Source: Psychrobacter sp. APC 3426
Lineage (GTDB): Bacteria > Pseudomonadota > Gammaproteobacteria > Pseudomonadales > Moraxellaceae
NCBI RefSeq assembly: GCF_030408035.1
Contig: NZ_JASDCF010000015.1
Span: 1 to 64,000 of the forward strand
Length of the DNA: 64,000 bases
Direction of reading: 5' to 3'
The notes beneath the pieces are model-generated. The model did no database searches, was not told the origin of the DNA, and saw only the letters and a list, made by a program, of their open reading frames with translations. This document shows, one piece after another, positions 29,761 to 39,336 of the stretch; position 1 is the first letter of the stretch; every line of letters starts with the position of its first letter. The position numbers and the translations under genes were made by a program.

Positions 29761-31434
29761 GTGCTAGATATTAAGTCGGTCAAACAGGCAGTTAACAAAC
29801 GCTTAAAACCTAAATCGACACTCTCAAGTCAGTCAGCAGATTATCAGGTGCTCATCATTGGTGCAGGTATCGCTGGTATTGGCATGGCCAGTCGATTGCA
29901 GCAAAACCGTTTGTTGGATAATCAGCATCAAAGCCTCTTTGGTCATAAAATATCTGACAAGCCAACGTTTAAGCGTAAAAATAAAAGCGCTAAGCAAAAA
30001 GCTGCACCGCGATTTGTGGTGTTAGAAAAACGCGCTGACTTAGGTGGTACGTGGGATTTGTTCCAATATCCAGGGGTGCGCTCAGACTCTGATGCACTGA
30101 CTTTTGGTTATAGTTTCAGACCGTGGTTAGATCATAGAATACTGGCAAAAGGCGACGATATTAAAAGCTACATCGCCGATACTGCACGCGAGCTAGGTGT
30201 CACTGAGCACATTCGTTATCAGCATGAAGTGCAGCAATTATCGTGGTCGAGTGCAACCGAGCTGTGGACTGCCACAGTGAAAAATCATGGCAGCGGTGAA
30301 GTATTTACTTTGAGTGCAAATTTCGTCGTTGGTGCCACTGGCTATTACGATTATGAACAAGGCTATCAACCACATTTTGAAAAACAAGCAGATTTCCAAG
30401 GTCGCATCGTACATCCGCAGCATTGGCAAAACGTCGATTATGATAATAAAAAAGTCGTCATCATTGGCAGTGGTGCTACAGCGATGACAATGCTGCCTGC
30501 TATGGTTGACGAGGATGCTGCCCAATGCGCGCAGCACGTCACGATGTTGCAACGTTCGCCGACCTATGTGGCAAGCGTGCCAGGCGATGACTATGCGATA
30601 GAGTGGCTATCGGGTAAGTTTTCTCCATTATCAAAAGAACAGGCCTATAAGGTACTACGTACCCGTAATGTACTGCGCCAACAAGGGTTGTATCAAGTTG
30701 CCACTCGCGTGCCATCGCTGATGAAGCTGTTATTAAACCGTGGCGTAAAAAAAGAGCTAAAAGACAGTGATGTCGATATCGCTCACTTTATGCCCGACTA
30801 TAATCCGTGGGAGCAAAGGGTGTGTGCAGTACCTGACAGTGATTTTTTCAAAGCCTTGCATGGTGAGCGCGCGGCAGTTGTCACCGAGCAAATCAGCCAC
30901 TTCACCCAGTCAGGCATCATGCTCGATTCTGGTAGGCGTCTTGATGCTGATATTATCGTGACCGCGACAGGGCTTAAGCTACAAATGCTCGGCGGTGCCA
31001 AGGTATATGTCGATGGGCAAGCGACTGATATCGGTCAGCGTATGACTTATAAGGCAGTGCTGGTCGAAGACGTGCCCAATATGGCAGCATTGTTTGGCTA
31101 TACCAACGCTTCGTGGACGCTGAAAATAGATTTGGCTTGTCAGTATGTGGTGCGCTTGCTGCGTTATATGCATAAGCATCACTATCAAGTGGTCATACCA
31201 AAAGCACAGACTGACCGTCATAGATATGATAAAAATGACAAAAGCAGTAGGGCGGTTATGCAGCCAGACACAGTGATGGGGTCGCTGTCAGCAGGCTATG
31301 TCAAACGCGCTTATGACACGTTACCCAAGCAAGGCGACCGCTATCCTTGGTATGTGACCAATAACTATGTCAGTGATCACATTATGCTAAAGTACCGAAA
31401 AATCAAAGACGATTGGCTGCGTTTTAGCCGTTAA
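29761..31434 (+). CDS. EthA-like class B flavin monooxygenase (Baeyer-Villiger type)
   Basis: The 557-residue product matches mycobacterial EthA closely in motif order: FAD-binding GAGIAG at about 34-39, GGTWDLFQYPGVRSDSD, a Baeyer-Villiger-type fingerprint at 212-223 (F.GRIVHPQHWQ, with Q where P or D is usual), NADPH-binding GSGATA at 236-241, MLQRSPTYVASVP, YNPWEQRVCAVPDSDFF and TATGL. Such enzymes oxidise ketones to esters or sulfides and thioamides. A lysine-rich insertion of about 33 residues (51-83) separates the GAGIAG motif from VVLEKR. The GTG at 29761 has AAGGA seven bases upstream, better than the ATG at 29725. It follows rluA by 72 bases. Confidence 0.85.
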   Translation: MLDIKSVKQAVNKRLKPKSTLSSQSADYQVLIIGAGIAGIGMASRLQQNRLLDNQHQSLFGHKISDKPTFKRKNKSAKQKAAPRFVVLEKRADLGGTWDLFQYPGVRSDSDALTFGYSFRPWLDHRILAKGDDIKSYIADTARELGVTEHIRYQHEVQQLSWSSATELWTATVKNHGSGEVFTLSANFVVGATGYYDYEQGYQPHFEKQADFQGRIVHPQHWQNVDYDNKKVVIIGSGATAMTMLPAMVDEDAAQCAQHVTMLQRSPTYVASVPGDDYAIEWLSGKFSPLSKEQAYKVLRTRNVLRQQGLYQVATRVPSLMKLLLNRGVKKELKDSDVDIAHFMPDYNPWEQRVCAVPDSDFFKALHGERAAVVTEQISHFTQSGIMLDSGRRLDADIIVTATGLKLQMLGGAKVYVDGQATDIGQRMTYKAVLVEDVPNMAALFGYTNASWTLKIDLACQYVVRLLRYMHKHHYQVVIPKAQTDRHRYDKNDKSSRAVMQPDTVMGSLSAGYVKRAYDTLPKQGDRYPWYVTNNYVSDHIMLKYRKIKDDWLRFSR

Positions 31435-31468
31435 GATGGTTTGAGGTTTGTCATTTATTAATCATCGT

Positions 31469-32410
31469 TTATTGGGACTCGATAAACTCACTCACTTGTT
31501 TACTAAGTATTTGCCATAAGGTTTCTTGTGCGCTTTTACTGCCCCAAGCATTATGTGGGCTAAATATCACCCGCGGATGGTCATTGATAGTGAGCAGCGG
31601 ATCATTATCAGTGACGGGCTCCTGCTCAAATACATCGGTTGCATAACCAATAATCTGCTCACTATGAATAGCCTCAACCAAAGCGTTGCTATCGACGATA
31701 CCGCCACGTGCAACGTTGACCAGTAATGGCTTCTTAGCCATCTTTGTCAATGTATCTGCATTAATAAGATGCTTGGTTTCTTCATTCAAAGGGGTATGTA
31801 AGCTAATGACATCAGACTGGGCGAGTACCTCATCAAAGGCAGTATAATCATTACTGCGCGGTGTACGACCCTGATGCTCTGCCCACAATACGGTCATTCC
31901 AAAGGCACGAGCAATTTCAGTGACGCGCTTGCCGATAGTACCAACGCCGATAATCCCTAATGTCTTGTCTTCCAAATCTATCAGTGGCACGTCGAGCAGA
32001 CAAAAGTTACCGTTATTTTGCCATGTGCCATCGACGACTTTTTGATGATAATGGATGCTGGCACGCATGGCGTTGAGCATCAGCATAAAGGTGTGCTCAG
32101 GGACGCTTTTGACGGCGTATCCTGCGACATTATAAAGTGTGACATTATGCTCATCACAAGCATCTTGATCGACGTTATTCATCCCTGTAGCTGTCAGTTG
32201 GATAAGCTTAAGGTTGGGTAGTTTGGCGATAACATCGGCATCAATCTGTACTTTATTGGTGATGATGATATCAGCGTGACGGCAGCGCTCGATAATGACA
32301 TCGTTGTCTTTTGGCGTGTCATTATAAGTCACATAATCCGTGATACCTGCTGGGGCTGGCAACTCAACGTTATCAGAAAAAGTACCTTTATCTAAAAAAA
32401 CCGCTTGCAT
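31469..32410 (-). CDS. D-2-hydroxyacid dehydrogenase (hydroxypyruvate/glyoxylate reductase-like)
   Basis: The 313 residues show the D-isomer 2-hydroxyacid dehydrogenase plan: substrate domain, NAD-binding GVGTIGKRV at about 155-163, LHTPLNEETKHLIN, the Arg of LVNVARGGIVD, the Glu of VFEQEP and the catalytic His of FSPHNAWGS. GHNAxGS-type substrate loops (TATGMNNVD, NVAGYAVKSVPEHTF) point to hydroxypyruvate or glyoxylate reductase-like enzymes; exact substrate is uncertain. AAGGAG precedes the ATG closely. It converges on the monooxygenase gene and is divergent from rapA. Confidence 0.85.
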   Translation of the reverse strand: MQAVFLDKGTFSDNVELPAPAGITDYVTYNDTPKDNDVIIERCRHADIIITNKVQIDADVIAKLPNLKLIQLTATGMNNVDQDACDEHNVTLYNVAGYAVKSVPEHTFMLMLNAMRASIHYHQKVVDGTWQNNGNFCLLDVPLIDLEDKTLGIIGVGTIGKRVTEIARAFGMTVLWAEHQGRTPRSNDYTAFDEVLAQSDVISLHTPLNEETKHLINADTLTKMAKKPLLVNVARGGIVDSNALVEAIHSEQIIGYATDVFEQEPVTDNDPLLTINDHPRVIFSPHNAWGSKSAQETLWQILSKQVSEFIESQ

Positions 32411-32765
32411 GGTGACTCCTTATTTATTTTATTGTTTTTATATCGATTTTCTACTAATGCTTTCGTATCGGTAATGCTTGGCTTAATGTAGCACGTTGGG
32501 GATTTTAGTCAAAAATGAATCGCCCAAGTACCTTGTAAAGCCAGTTACTATCTTAATTGACCTCTTGAAAATTCAACTTAACGCACTCATCTAGCCGCTA
32601 ACGTTATATAATGGTTCGCTTGAATTGCTGGCTTGGTTTTTGTTGTGGCCTCTAGTGGATGTTTTTGACAATCTGCTGCTTGCATCACCTGAGCTGCTAT
32701 CATTGCTAACGTCTGATTGCTATCTATCTAATTTCTTATTACCTGAGTACAAAAGACATCGCCTT
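32411..32765. other. divergent promoter region between the dehydrogenase gene and rapA
   Basis: No separate gene. TATAAT at 32605-32610 is a likely rapA -10, with a poor -35. The rapA frame stays open back to an ATG at 32625, but the 47 extra residues are hydrophobic and unlike RapA, so this part is taken as leader. Confidence 0.5.
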
Positions 32766-35654
32766 ATGACTATCTCTATCGCTTCATTGCACAGTACTGA
32801 ATTCGCCGTTGGTCAACGTTATTTATCTGATACGGAGTCTGAGCTTGGCTTGGGTGTGGTCATCGATGTTGACGACCGATGTGTGCATATTTTATTCCCA
32901 CAAAGCGAAGAGACGCGCGTTTATGCCAAAAACTCTGCGCCATTATCGCGCGTGGTGTTCAAGGTTGGCGACAGTATTTATGACCAAGATGGCAAATGCT
33001 ATACAGTCAATGCGGTCGACGAAGTCATGGGGGTGCTTAAATATGGTGTTGATGAGCACGAGCGCGGCATCATGGAAACCCGTTTGGCCGCCAATATCAC
33101 GCTTGCCAAACCGCTTGAGCGTTTGCTGGCGGGTCGTATCGAGCGCGGTGATTGGTACGAGCTGCGTCAAGATATCTTGCGTATGCAGTCAGCGCTAGCG
33201 GGTCACCCTCTCAAAGGTCTAATGGGCGCGCGTGTCGATATTATTGAACATCAGCTCTATATCGCCCACGAAGTCGGTAAGCGTATCGCCCCGCGTGTGC
33301 TGTTAGCTGATGAAGTCGGTTTGGGTAAAACCATTGAGGCAGGTCTGATTATTCATCAGCAACTGCTAACGGGTAAAGCTGAGCGTGTCCTCATTCTCGT
33401 ACCGGACAGTTTGCAATACCAATGGATGATTGAGCTGCGTCGTCGTTTTAATCTAAATTTCGCCTTGTTTGACTTGGTGCGTGCTGCTGCTATCAAAGAA
33501 CACGACCCTGAACAAAACGTCTTTGCCACTGAGCAATGTATCATCGCTGGTATGGATTTGCTCCTTGACCATCCTGACTTGTATGACCAAGCGATGGAGG
33601 CAGGTTTTGATTTATTGGTGGTTGATGAAGCGCATCATCTGCATTGGGATGAAGCGCAGGGCGGTAATGATAAGTATGACTTGATTGCTGATTTTGCCGA
33701 AGAAACACCTGGGGTCATGCTACTGACTGCGACACCCGAGCAGCTTGGCGCACAAAGCCACTTTGCCCGTTTGCGTTTGCTGGATTCAGATCGTTTTGAT
33801 GATTTGGATGAATTTATCGATGGTCAAGAAGCCTTCGCTGAAACGGCAGCAGTCGCTGGCGTATTGATAGAAGATAAGCCATTGAGCGATGGTCAAATTG
33901 CTGCTTTGAGTCATCTATTAGACATTAGTATGGATGAGTTGGGTGCGATTAACGATGATGAAAAATTGCGTACTTATGCGCTCAATGAGTTACTAGATCG
34001 TCATGGTACGGGTCGTATCTTATTCCGTAACACGCGCGAAAGCGTTAAAGGGTTCTATGGTCGTAGCAGTCAGCCTTATCCATTACCGTTGCCTGAAGCA
34101 TGGAAAGATAGCTATCAAACCAATGGTAAATTGCGCGAGCAGCTATGGGGCGAAGAAAATCAGCCTGATGGTGGTTGGTTGGAAGATGACCCACGTGTCC
34201 CTTGGTTGATTGATATCTTACGCGGCGAGCTTAAGCATCAAAAAGTGCTACTGATTGCCCGTAGCGGTGCGACGGTTGAGAGCTTAGAGGCGGTGCTGCG
34301 TCTGCATGCGGGAATTAAGACTGCTATCTTTACAGAGCAGATGACCCTACTTGAACGTGACCAAGCGGCGGCGTTCTTCGCCGACAGTGAAGGCGCGCAG
34401 ATATTATTGTGCTCAGAGATTGGCTCAGAAGGTCGTAACTTCCAGTTTGCCAGCCAGTTGATACTGTGGGACCTGCCTGCTAATCCAGATACCTTAGAGC
34501 AGCGTATCGGTCGCCTAGACCGTATCGGACAGACTCAGCAAATCATGCTGCATATCCCTTATGTGCAAGGCACCGCACAAGAGCGACTGTATCAGTGGTA
34601 TAACGACGCACTGAATATGTTCAATCAAATTTCGCCGACTGCCCAGAGCGTGCAAGAGCAGTATATCCAAGAGTTAAAGCCAATGCTTGAGGGTGCGGAT
34701 ACTGCTGAAAATAGTGTGACTTTGCAAAGTATTATCGAAGAAGCACTACAAACGCGACTGGGATTAGAGGCACAGCTGCAAGCGGGTCGCGACCGTCTGC
34801 TTGAGTACAACTCGTGCCGTCCACGTGTCGCTGGCCGTATCGCTGGTGCCATGCGTGATTTTGACAGTCACAATCTGTTACCGCAATTTATCGAGCGCTT
34901 TTTTGCATCCGCCAATATCGATCATAATATCCAGCGTGATGGCTCATGGGTGATTGCACCGATTGACAGCACCGAGATTAGCGATTATATCGATGGTTTG
35001 CCACTGGGTGATGAAGACGGTATGACGTTGACATTCGAGCGTGAGCAAGCGCTGCAGCGTGAAGATATTGAGTTTATCACTCATGAGCATCCGTTGATGC
35101 GTGCTATCTACGAGCTGGCAAGTACCAGTACCTTTGGGAATACCACGGTGGCGATGCTAAAGAGCGCTGCCGTTCCACAAGGTATGGTTCTGCTCGAAGT
35201 GAACTTCCGCGTCGAAGCCATTGCGCCAAAAGTGCTCAATCTGCCAGGCACATTGAGTACGCAAAATATCCGTGTGTTTATCAGTGAACAGGGCAGTGAC
35301 TTGTCTGCGCGTATCAGCGCCGAGATGATCATGCCGCATATTGAGCGTTTGGATAAAAACCGTGCCCGCCAAGTGATTAAAGTGCGTGGTGATGTGATTG
35401 AGCAATGTTATTATGAAGCAGAAGACATTGCACGTCAGCAGCTAGCAGAGATTGGCGAACAGGCAAGTGCTCGTTTTAGTCAGCAATGGTCACGTGAGAT
35501 TAAACGCTTAAAGCATCTGCAAACCATCAACCCTAACGTGCGTCCTGCAGAGATTGAACGTCTAGAACAACTAAAAGCCCAAGGCGAGCAAGCGCTAAGT
35601 AATTTATCATTGGTACCAGATTCTATTCGTGTGCTGGTCGCAGTAAAACCATAA
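32766..35654 (+). CDS. rapA: RNA polymerase-associated ATPase RapA (HepA)
   Basis: RapA is a Swi2/Snf2 ATPase that binds RNA polymerase and helps recycle it after transcription. The 962 residues (E. coli 968) start with the Tudor-like N-terminal domains (FAVGQRYLSDTESELGLGVV), then the helicase core: DEVGLGKT at 182-189, DEAH at 287-290, LLTATPEQLG, and in lobe 2 LLCSEIGSEGRNFQFAS and EQRIGRLDRIGQ. The C-terminal RapA-specific domains follow (EHPLMRAIYEL, NPNVRPAEI). The ATG at 32766 corresponds to the family start. A terminator follows directly. Confidence 0.97.
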   Translation: MTISIASLHSTEFAVGQRYLSDTESELGLGVVIDVDDRCVHILFPQSEETRVYAKNSAPLSRVVFKVGDSIYDQDGKCYTVNAVDEVMGVLKYGVDEHERGIMETRLAANITLAKPLERLLAGRIERGDWYELRQDILRMQSALAGHPLKGLMGARVDIIEHQLYIAHEVGKRIAPRVLLADEVGLGKTIEAGLIIHQQLLTGKAERVLILVPDSLQYQWMIELRRRFNLNFALFDLVRAAAIKEHDPEQNVFATEQCIIAGMDLLLDHPDLYDQAMEAGFDLLVVDEAHHLHWDEAQGGNDKYDLIADFAEETPGVMLLTATPEQLGAQSHFARLRLLDSDRFDDLDEFIDGQEAFAETAAVAGVLIEDKPLSDGQIAALSHLLDISMDELGAINDDEKLRTYALNELLDRHGTGRILFRNTRESVKGFYGRSSQPYPLPLPEAWKDSYQTNGKLREQLWGEENQPDGGWLEDDPRVPWLIDILRGELKHQKVLLIARSGATVESLEAVLRLHAGIKTAIFTEQMTLLERDQAAAFFADSEGAQILLCSEIGSEGRNFQFASQLILWDLPANPDTLEQRIGRLDRIGQTQQIMLHIPYVQGTAQERLYQWYNDALNMFNQISPTAQSVQEQYIQELKPMLEGADTAENSVTLQSIIEEALQTRLGLEAQLQAGRDRLLEYNSCRPRVAGRIAGAMRDFDSHNLLPQFIERFFASANIDHNIQRDGSWVIAPIDSTEISDYIDGLPLGDEDGMTLTFEREQALQREDIEFITHEHPLMRAIYELASTSTFGNTTVAMLKSAAVPQGMVLLEVNFRVEAIAPKVLNLPGTLSTQNIRVFISEQGSDLSARISAEMIMPHIERLDKNRARQVIKVRGDVIEQCYYEAEDIARQQLAEIGEQASARFSQQWSREIKRLKHLQTINPNVRPAEIERLEQLKAQGEQALSNLSLVPDSIRVLVAVKP

Positions 35655-35667
35655 ATGTCAGAAAGTT

Positions 35668-35701
35668 AAAAAACGAGATGGTAAAATCATCTCGTTTTTT
35701 T
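35668..35701 (+). terminator. intrinsic terminator of rapA
   Basis: AAAAACGAGATG pairs with CATCTCGTTTTT around a GTAAAAT loop and ends in a T run. Confidence 0.9.
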
Positions 35702-36055
35702 ATGGTTAATGCCGCTTATGCTCATACTGCTAGTATTCATGTCTCGCTTGTTATTCCATGGAAAAGTGAATCAGATTGATACTCGCAAGTAGGCGGAGAC
35801 TAACTAGTCAAAACCATCAATATTGGGTAAGATGTTTACCTTTTCGAATTATAATACAGGCTATGGCTGTATTTTTTACGCTAAAAATTTTGTTCTAAAC
35901 CTCTCTTGTGTATTTTCAGCAAGTGATTTCATATTATTTTACATTCAAATGCAAAGGATTTGTCGCGATGTCATATTGATGTCGTTAATGGCTTATTTTC
36001 AGCTGCTCGTTTTAAATGCTTCGCGTTTTTGATAAAAATAAGGAAACATATCGTC
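35702..36055 (+). other. rapA-tesB intergenic region
   Basis: No gene. TATAAT at 35850-35855 is a candidate -10 for tesB with a weak -35. A small hairpin AATACAG/CTGTATT followed by T (35853-35877) overlaps that -10. The tesB frame is open back to 35960, but the family start lies at 36056. Confidence 0.45.
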
Positions 36056-36958
36056 ATGTCCGATTATTCGCAACTGATTGATGAGCTGCTGGCTACTGTC
36101 GCGCTTATCGAAGTTACCCCTGATATTTTTGAGGGTAAAAGCCATGACTATGTTGGCAGTCGTATTTTTGGTGGGCAAGTGCTGGCGCAAGCGATTATGG
36201 CAGCGGCGCATACGCTAGATAAAGACAAGCCTTGTCACTCACTGCACGGCTATTTTTTGCGCGGTGGTGATATCAATCAGCCCGTTATCTATAAAGTGCG
36301 CCGCTTACGTGATGGTCGCAGTTTGTCTGCGCGTGAAGTTACCGCGATTCAATACAAAGAAGTGCGCGGTAAAGCCCCTATCGAGCAAGTAATATTTTCG
36401 ATGATTGCGTCGTTTTCACCGATGGAAGAGGGCTTAGAATATCAAGAAGATATGCCAGTCTATCCACCGCCAGAGGACTTGCTCGCCGAGCAGGATTTAA
36501 AAGAAGAGTATGTTGGTAAAGTCCCAGATGCACTTAAGGCGCGTTTTATGCGTCGTCGTCACGTCGAGATTAAACCGGTCAAACCGCGTGATCCTATTCA
36601 TCCAGAGCCAATGAAACCCAAGCAGGCCAATTGGCTGCGTATCCGTGAACTGGGCAATCAACCAGTGGCTATTCAGCAAGCGCTATTGGCATTCTCGTCT
36701 GATTTCTACTTGGTAGGTACGGGGCTGATGTCGCATGGTGTGAGCTTTATGACCAGCGGTCTGCAAGCGGCCAGTATCGACCACTCGATGCATTTTCACC
36801 GTGATTTTGATTTAAATGATTGGTTACTATACGACATGTGGAGTGATACCACCTCTAATGCCAAAGGCTTAAACCACGGGCAGTTTTGGCAAGATGGTAA
36901 GCTGGTTGCTACGGTGCAACAAGAGGGTTTGATGCGGTTGCGAGTGCCCAAATCTTAA
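36056..36958 (+). CDS. tesB: acyl-CoA thioesterase II
   Basis: TesB hydrolyses medium- and long-chain acyl-CoA to free acid and CoA. The 300-residue protein is a double hot-dog enzyme: first half with VGSRIFGGQVLAQAIMAAAHT and SLHGYFLRGGD, second half with LLAFSSDFYLVGTGLMSHG, SIDHSMHFHRDFDLNDWLLYDM and GQFWQDGKLVATVQQEGLMR, which includes the Asp, Thr/Ser and Gln catalytic set of TesB. AAGGAA stands ten bases before ATG 36056. It is monocistronic. Confidence 0.93.
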   Translation: MSDYSQLIDELLATVALIEVTPDIFEGKSHDYVGSRIFGGQVLAQAIMAAAHTLDKDKPCHSLHGYFLRGGDINQPVIYKVRRLRDGRSLSAREVTAIQYKEVRGKAPIEQVIFSMIASFSPMEEGLEYQEDMPVYPPPEDLLAEQDLKEEYVGKVPDALKARFMRRRHVEIKPVKPRDPIHPEPMKPKQANWLRIRELGNQPVAIQQALLAFSSDFYLVGTGLMSHGVSFMTSGLQAASIDHSMHFHRDFDLNDWLLYDMWSDTTSNAKGLNHGQFWQDGKLVATVQQEGLMRLRVPKS

Positions 36959-36991
36959 GTTCTGTCTTAAGTCTTTAGTGTTTTATTAATG

Positions 36992-37030
36992 AAAAAAGCG
37001 ACTCAGAATATATTTTGAGTCGCTTTTTTT
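36992..37030. terminator. bidirectional terminator between tesB and mutY
   Basis: AAAAAAGCGACTCA pairs with TGAGTCGCTTTTTT around a ten-base loop; both flanks carry the required A or T runs. Confidence 0.9.
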
Positions 37031-37058
37031 ATGAGTTTCATTTAGTTGAGTTTACTCA

Positions 37059-38306
37059 TTACTCTAAAATCTTAACCATCGCGCGTGGCAATCCAAGTGT
37101 TGCCCGTGCATCATCAGCACTTAGCCAATTAATATTAATATCTGCTACTTGTAAGGCTTTGCTTATTTCGGCCGTTTGTTTGGCATCTAAAGTGACTGAT
37201 TGCGGTGTCAAATACCAATGGAAATGGGTTAGTGAATGCTTAATAGGCGCATCTTCTAATAATGAGTGACTGACTGACTCTGCTATTAATTCGTTCTTTG
37301 CTAACCATTCATGAATAATCTGCTCAGCGGTGGTAAACTCTGCTTCGTAAACTTTTTCATTGCGACGTACGTCACTTGGCACAGCCAATGGCTTATCATC
37401 GTTCGCAACTTGCTTTTTATCAGTCGCTTTGCCACTCGCTTTGCCTTCAATCTTTTCTACAAACTGTAAAGGCAAACTCCACAATCCACCCCAAATGCCA
37501 TTGTCAGGACGCTGTAGCCACAGTATTTTGCCGTTCGTATCTTTAATTAATAGCGCATGACTAAATTTGCTGGGTTTGGGCTGCTTTTTGGCTTTGACTG
37601 GATAGTCGATTTCACGACCCTGCGCATGTGCCAAGCAATCATTTTGCAGTGGACACAATAAGCAGGAAGGCTTGCTACGCGTACACAGGGTTGCGCCCAT
37701 ATCCATCATCGCTTGTGCAAACAGTCCTGAATTTTCCCTAGGTGTTAAACGTTCTGCCAATGCCCACAGCTCTTTAGTGGTGGCAGATTTAGTAATATCA
37801 CCATCGATAGCCGCCCAGCGTGTGAGAACGCGTTTGACATTACCGTCACAGATAACACCATAACGATGTAACCCCATTGCCATAATCGCGCCAGCAGTCG
37901 ATGGGCCAACGCCAGAGATGGCTTCCCAACCTGCTAGTGTTTGTGGAAAGTCGCCCGTCTCATCAATCACTGCAACCAATTGCTTTGCGCCTTTATGCAG
38001 ATTACGCGCCCGCGCATAGTAGCCAAGCCCCGCCCAGTGTTCTGCCACCATGTCCCATTCTGCTGCGGCTAAATCCTGCACGCTCGGAAAGGAGTCCATA
38101 AAACGCGCAAAGTAGGGCAGCACCGTAGTCACTTGCGTTTGCTGTAGCATGATTTCGGATAGCCAAACAATATAAGGGTTAGGCGTATCAGTTTGGTGTT
38201 GTTGCCAAGGCAGGTCATGGCGACCGTTCGTTTCGAACCAATCAAGGAGGCGGGGGGCGAAGGAGTCGAGGTTGGTCTCGCTATGGATAAAAGTAATAGA
38301 TGTCAT
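37059..38306 (-). CDS. mutY: A/G-specific adenine DNA glycosylase
   Basis: MutY removes adenine mispaired with 8-oxoguanine. The 415 residues have the catalytic Glu in WLSEIMLQQTQV, the HhH region AGLGYYARARNL, SGVGPSTAGAI, the catalytic Asp in CDGNVKRVL and the 4Fe-4S ligands spaced C-X6-C-X2-C-X5-C (CTRSKPSCLLCPLQNDC). The C-terminal Nudix-like 8-oxoG recognition domain is present (GIWGGLWSLP) but contains a charged insertion of about 35 residues after FVEKIEGK. ATG 38306 is taken as start; a TTG two codons upstream is open. No clear ribosome site. It may be cotranscribed with the upstream GIY-YIG gene (67 bases). Confidence 0.95.
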   Translation of the reverse strand: MTSITFIHSETNLDSFAPRLLDWFETNGRHDLPWQQHQTDTPNPYIVWLSEIMLQQTQVTTVLPYFARFMDSFPSVQDLAAAEWDMVAEHWAGLGYYARARNLHKGAKQLVAVIDETGDFPQTLAGWEAISGVGPSTAGAIMAMGLHRYGVICDGNVKRVLTRWAAIDGDITKSATTKELWALAERLTPRENSGLFAQAMMDMGATLCTRSKPSCLLCPLQNDCLAHAQGREIDYPVKAKKQPKPSKFSHALLIKDTNGKILWLQRPDNGIWGGLWSLPLQFVEKIEGKASGKATDKKQVANDDKPLAVPSDVRRNEKVYEAEFTTAEQIIHEWLAKNELIAESVSHSLLEDAPIKHSLTHFHWYLTPQSVTLDAKQTAEISKALQVADININWLSADDARATLGLPRAMVKILE

Positions 38307-38373
38307 AGGCAATGGGCGAGCAATTCAAAAAGTATGAGAGTTATATGAGGGTCGCATGTTGGGATTAAAGGCG

Positions 38374-39312
38374 TTATCGATAAACACTGTCTAAAGTTTG
38401 ACCTGTGGCATCTTTCCATTCAATCCAGCCGTTAGTCGAACGACCTGATACTAAAGAACTGGCTCCACTGGGTGTTTTAAATAAATGGTTTTCAGTGAGC
38501 TTATAGCTTGTATCATTTACCGCTATGAGTTTGCCGCTACTAAGCAAGCTCTCTTTTAATCTGGTCACAAAGGGTGGCGCAGATACTGCCTGTGCTTGTC
38601 TAATTAAAGAGCCTGCTAATATTACAAAGCCATCGTCATCATAATAGCCTTGTGCATCGCAATCTTTTACCTTGTAATAAAACAGGACTGGGATAGGTTT
38701 AGTTGGAGATATTTCAGCTGCTTTTTCAACTTTAACATCAGTGGGTGTGGTCAGTTTATGTGCATCAGTCTCGTTACTATAAAGGCTATCGTGAATAGCT
38801 AAAGATTCAAAAATAGGTTGCCCCAAGGTTGATAGCAAAACATCAAGGGTGTGAAACAACTCTTCGCAGTCAGCTTTTAATGGGTCGGGTGTATGCGGCT
38901 TATTACCACTATTACCATTTTTTAGCTCATAGCGCCCAACATTAATGGCAGTGGCAATCGCTTTATGCTCCATATACAGCGCATGGGTTTGGGTCATGGA
39001 ATTATTGGTTGAAAGCATGACAAAAGCCCGCGTCCAAAAGTCTTTTTTATGATGTTGATTGAGACGAGTTTTCAAATCGCCAGTTTGCCCGATATAAAGT
39101 AATGGCTTATCTATACTGTCGGTGTCACCAATCAAAAAATATAAGCCAACTTGATTGGCATCTGGCATCGCAAAAAAATCATCAATATGAATGCGTGGAA
39201 TCTCAATCAAACGCACCGTACGCGTGGTCATCTCTGCCAAGCGCAATCCGCGAGGATTACCTTTTGGAAGATAAATCTGAATGGTTTTAGCAGAGGGTAT
39301 TAACGGATTCAT
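38374..39312 (-). CDS. GIY-YIG nuclease-domain protein with C-terminal DUF4357
   Basis: The 312-residue protein has a GIY-YIG domain in its first half: GLYFLIG at 56-62, LLYIGQTGDLKTRLNQH at 71-87 with Arg83, and a Glu in YMEHKAI at 115 in the expected metal-binding position. The C-terminal end (ASSLVSGRSTNGWIEWKDATG) resembles DUF4357, a domain often found with restriction or nuclease proteins. It is thus an apparently intact nuclease of unknown target. It lies between the ribosome GTPase gene and mutY on one strand, 24 bases after the GTPase gene. No clear ribosome site. It could be a repair, defence or selfish nuclease; sequence alone does not decide. Confidence 0.82.
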   Translation of the reverse strand: MNPLIPSAKTIQIYLPKGNPRGLRLAEMTTRTVRLIEIPRIHIDDFFAMPDANQVGLYFLIGDTDSIDKPLLYIGQTGDLKTRLNQHHKKDFWTRAFVMLSTNNSMTQTHALYMEHKAIATAINVGRYELKNGNSGNKPHTPDPLKADCEELFHTLDVLLSTLGQPIFESLAIHDSLYSNETDAHKLTTPTDVKVEKAAEISPTKPIPVLFYYKVKDCDAQGYYDDDGFVILAGSLIRQAQAVSAPPFVTRLKESLLSSGKLIAVNDTSYKLTENHLFKTPSGASSLVSGRSTNGWIEWKDATGQTLDSVYR

Positions 39313-39336
39313 AGTAGCCAGTATTCTTTATGCAAT

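Noticed and set aside
32625-32765. N-terminal extension of RapA from an upstream ATG
   Set aside because: The 47 residues are hydrophobic, unlike any RapA start, and overlap a likely -10 region; family similarity begins at 32766.
35853-35877. Terminator-like hairpin in the tesB upstream region
   Set aside because: It overlaps the likely -10 element, so it would not be in the tesB transcript as an attenuator.
35960-36055. Upstream start for TesB adding 32 residues
   Set aside because: The additional residues do not resemble TesB, and ATG 36056 has AAGGAA ten bases upstream.
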